In this document: positions 63,409 through 64,000 of the stretch, in pieces
Position numbering within the stretch: the first letter of the stretch is position 1
Layout: the number at the start of each line of letters is the position of its first letter
Made by a program: the position numbers and the translations under genes
Origin: Geobacillus thermodenitrificans subsp. thermodenitrificans DSM 465
GTDB lineage: Bacteria; Bacillota; Bacilli; Bacillales; Anoxybacillaceae
Length of the DNA: 64,000 nt
Direction: 5' to 3'
Assembly (NCBI RefSeq): GCF_000496575.1
Contig: NZ_AYKT01000007.1
Coordinates: forward strand, 186,001-250,000
Notes under the pieces: generated by a model
Database searches by the model: none
What the model saw: only the letters and a program-made list of their open reading frames with translations
Told to the model about the DNA's origin: nothing

Positions 63409-63456
63409 GCGAACAGAGGGTACCTAGTGAAGTCGTTATTTTGACAAAAAACAACG

Positions 63457-63479
63457 TTTTACCGCATATTTCGGTAAAA
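63457..63479 (+). promoter_or_regulatory. Inverted repeat, likely ManR binding site
   Basis: TTTTACCG (63457-63464) and CGGTAAAA (63472-63479) are perfect inverted repeats seven bases apart, about 35 bases upstream of the -10-like TATAGT at 63510. This is a fitting place for the PRD activator encoded just before. Binding is inferred. Confidence 0.6.
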
Positions 63480-63520
63480 ATTTGACCTTTTTACAAGCGA
63501 ATTTCCTTGTATAGTAAAGA

Positions 63521-63534
63521 TGAAAACGGTTACC
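63521..63534 (+). promoter_or_regulatory. cre-like CcpA site before manP
   Basis: TGAAAACGGTTACC matches the cre consensus at 12 of 14 positions and lies just after the -10-like TATAGT at 63510-63515, 24 bases before the start codon. Confidence 0.5.
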
Positions 63535-63557
63535 AAACCGGAGAAGGGGGAATTCGC

Positions 63558-64000
63558 ATGAAGTTGTTAGCCATCACTTCGTGCCCAAATGGCATTGCTC
63601 ATACGTATATGGCCGCGGAAAACTTGCAAAAGGCGGCGCAGAAACTTGGGGTCGAAATGAAAGTAGAGACACAAGGCTCCATCGGTGTGGAAAATGAGCT
63701 GACGGAGCAAGAGATTCGTGAGGCGGACGGCATTATTATCGCCGCTGATAAGACGGTGGACAAGTCCCGTTTTGTCGGAAAAAGATTGATCGAAGTCGGT
63801 GTTCAAGAAGGAATCCGCCATCCGGAAAAATTAATCCAGCAGTTTATAGACGGAACTGTACCGGTATACAAGTCCAATCTGAAATCAGTCGAAGAGTATA
63901 AGAAAGAAATGAAGTCGAAGCAAAACCCTATTTATCGTCATTTAATGAATGGAGTCTCGTACATGATTCCGTTTGTCGTGGTCGGCGGATTGCTGATTGC
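63558..64000 (+). CDS. manP: PTS mannose-specific transporter (EIIBC...), N-terminal part
   Basis: The first 147 residues are present; the gene runs off the window. EIIB (about 1-105) has the phosphorylated cysteine in AITSCPNGIAHTYMAAEN (residue 9). The start of EIIC follows with NPIYRHLMNGVSYMIPF and GGLLI. The sequence closely resembles Bacillus subtilis ManP as I remember it, including KVETQGSIGVENELTE. It would import and phosphorylate D-mannose to mannose-6-phosphate. The AGAAGGGGG site precedes ATG 63558. An EIIA domain may follow outside the window. Confidence 0.88.
   Translation, partial: MKLLAITSCPNGIAHTYMAAENLQKAAQKLGVEMKVETQGSIGVENELTEQEIREADGIIIAADKTVDKSRFVGKRLIEVGVQEGIRHPEKLIQQFIDGTVPVYKSNLKSVEEYKKEMKSKQNPIYRHLMNGVSYMIPFVVVGGLLI

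Overview
The window looks like chromosomal DNA of a thermophilic Bacillaceae species of the Geobacillus/Parageobacillus group. This rests on a Bacillus-type gene repertoire (a ManR/ManP pair, YesM/YesN-type two-component genes, a KtrB-type potassium channel), strong AGGAGG-type ribosome binding sites, many TTG/GTG starts, and a coding GC near 45-50 percent outside a clearly AT-rich start. The genus is inferred from recognition, not from a search. About fifty genes are supported. No tRNA, rRNA, CRISPR array or intact insertion sequence was seen.

Layout. 1-7245 (+): the end of a polysaccharide locus, with a partial Wzy-like polymerase, two GT4 glycosyltransferases, mannose-1-phosphate guanylyltransferase, phosphoglucomutase/phosphomannomutase and UDP-glucose 4-epimerase. 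7363-12449 (-): an operon of a FadR-type regulator, a Cys/Met-metabolism PLP enzyme and a CUT1 sugar ABC importer. 13126-13578 (-): a GNAT acetyltransferase. 14104-23100 (+): a beta-glucoside cluster with an ABC importer, a YesM/YesN-like two-component system, a GH1 enzyme and a ROK kinase, under a probable CcpA site. 23389-24762 (-): a NagZ-like GH3 enzyme. 25029-25328: an IS630-like remnant. 26599-33214 (-): a galactitol-type PTS operon with a PRD activator and two polyol dehydrogenases. 33215-34290: a decayed stretch holding a GntP permease tail. 34291-35719 (+): a radical SAM/SPASM protein translationally coupled to a 28-codon ORF.

36150-43544: an RpiR regulator and, divergently, a PTS EIIABC, a GH38 alpha-mannosidase and a GH13_18 phosphorylase, probably for mannosylglycerate/glucosylglycerate-type solutes. 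43726-45376 (-): a decayed type VII secreted toxin locus whose immunity gene is also frameshifted. 46293-48806: an L,D-transpeptidase, a small membrane-anchored protein and an EamA transporter behind a structured leader. 49216-55775: a LacI regulator, a sugar ABC importer, a DUF1861 (GT108-type) protein and a GH130 phosphorylase. 55984-61277: KtrB, GalU, an IS605-like solitary right end, DUF488, a macro-domain protein, a second DUF1861 protein and a membrane-anchored DUF559 nuclease. 61465-64000: manR and the start of manP.

A mannose theme links many of these: GDP-mannose synthesis, mannoside phosphorolysis (GH130 with GT108-type proteins), mannosylglycerate breakdown, and mannose PTS uptake. 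The strongest candidates for undescribed biology are the DUF1861/GH130 mannoside system with its second, separately placed copy, and the radical SAM protein with its tiny coupled ORF.
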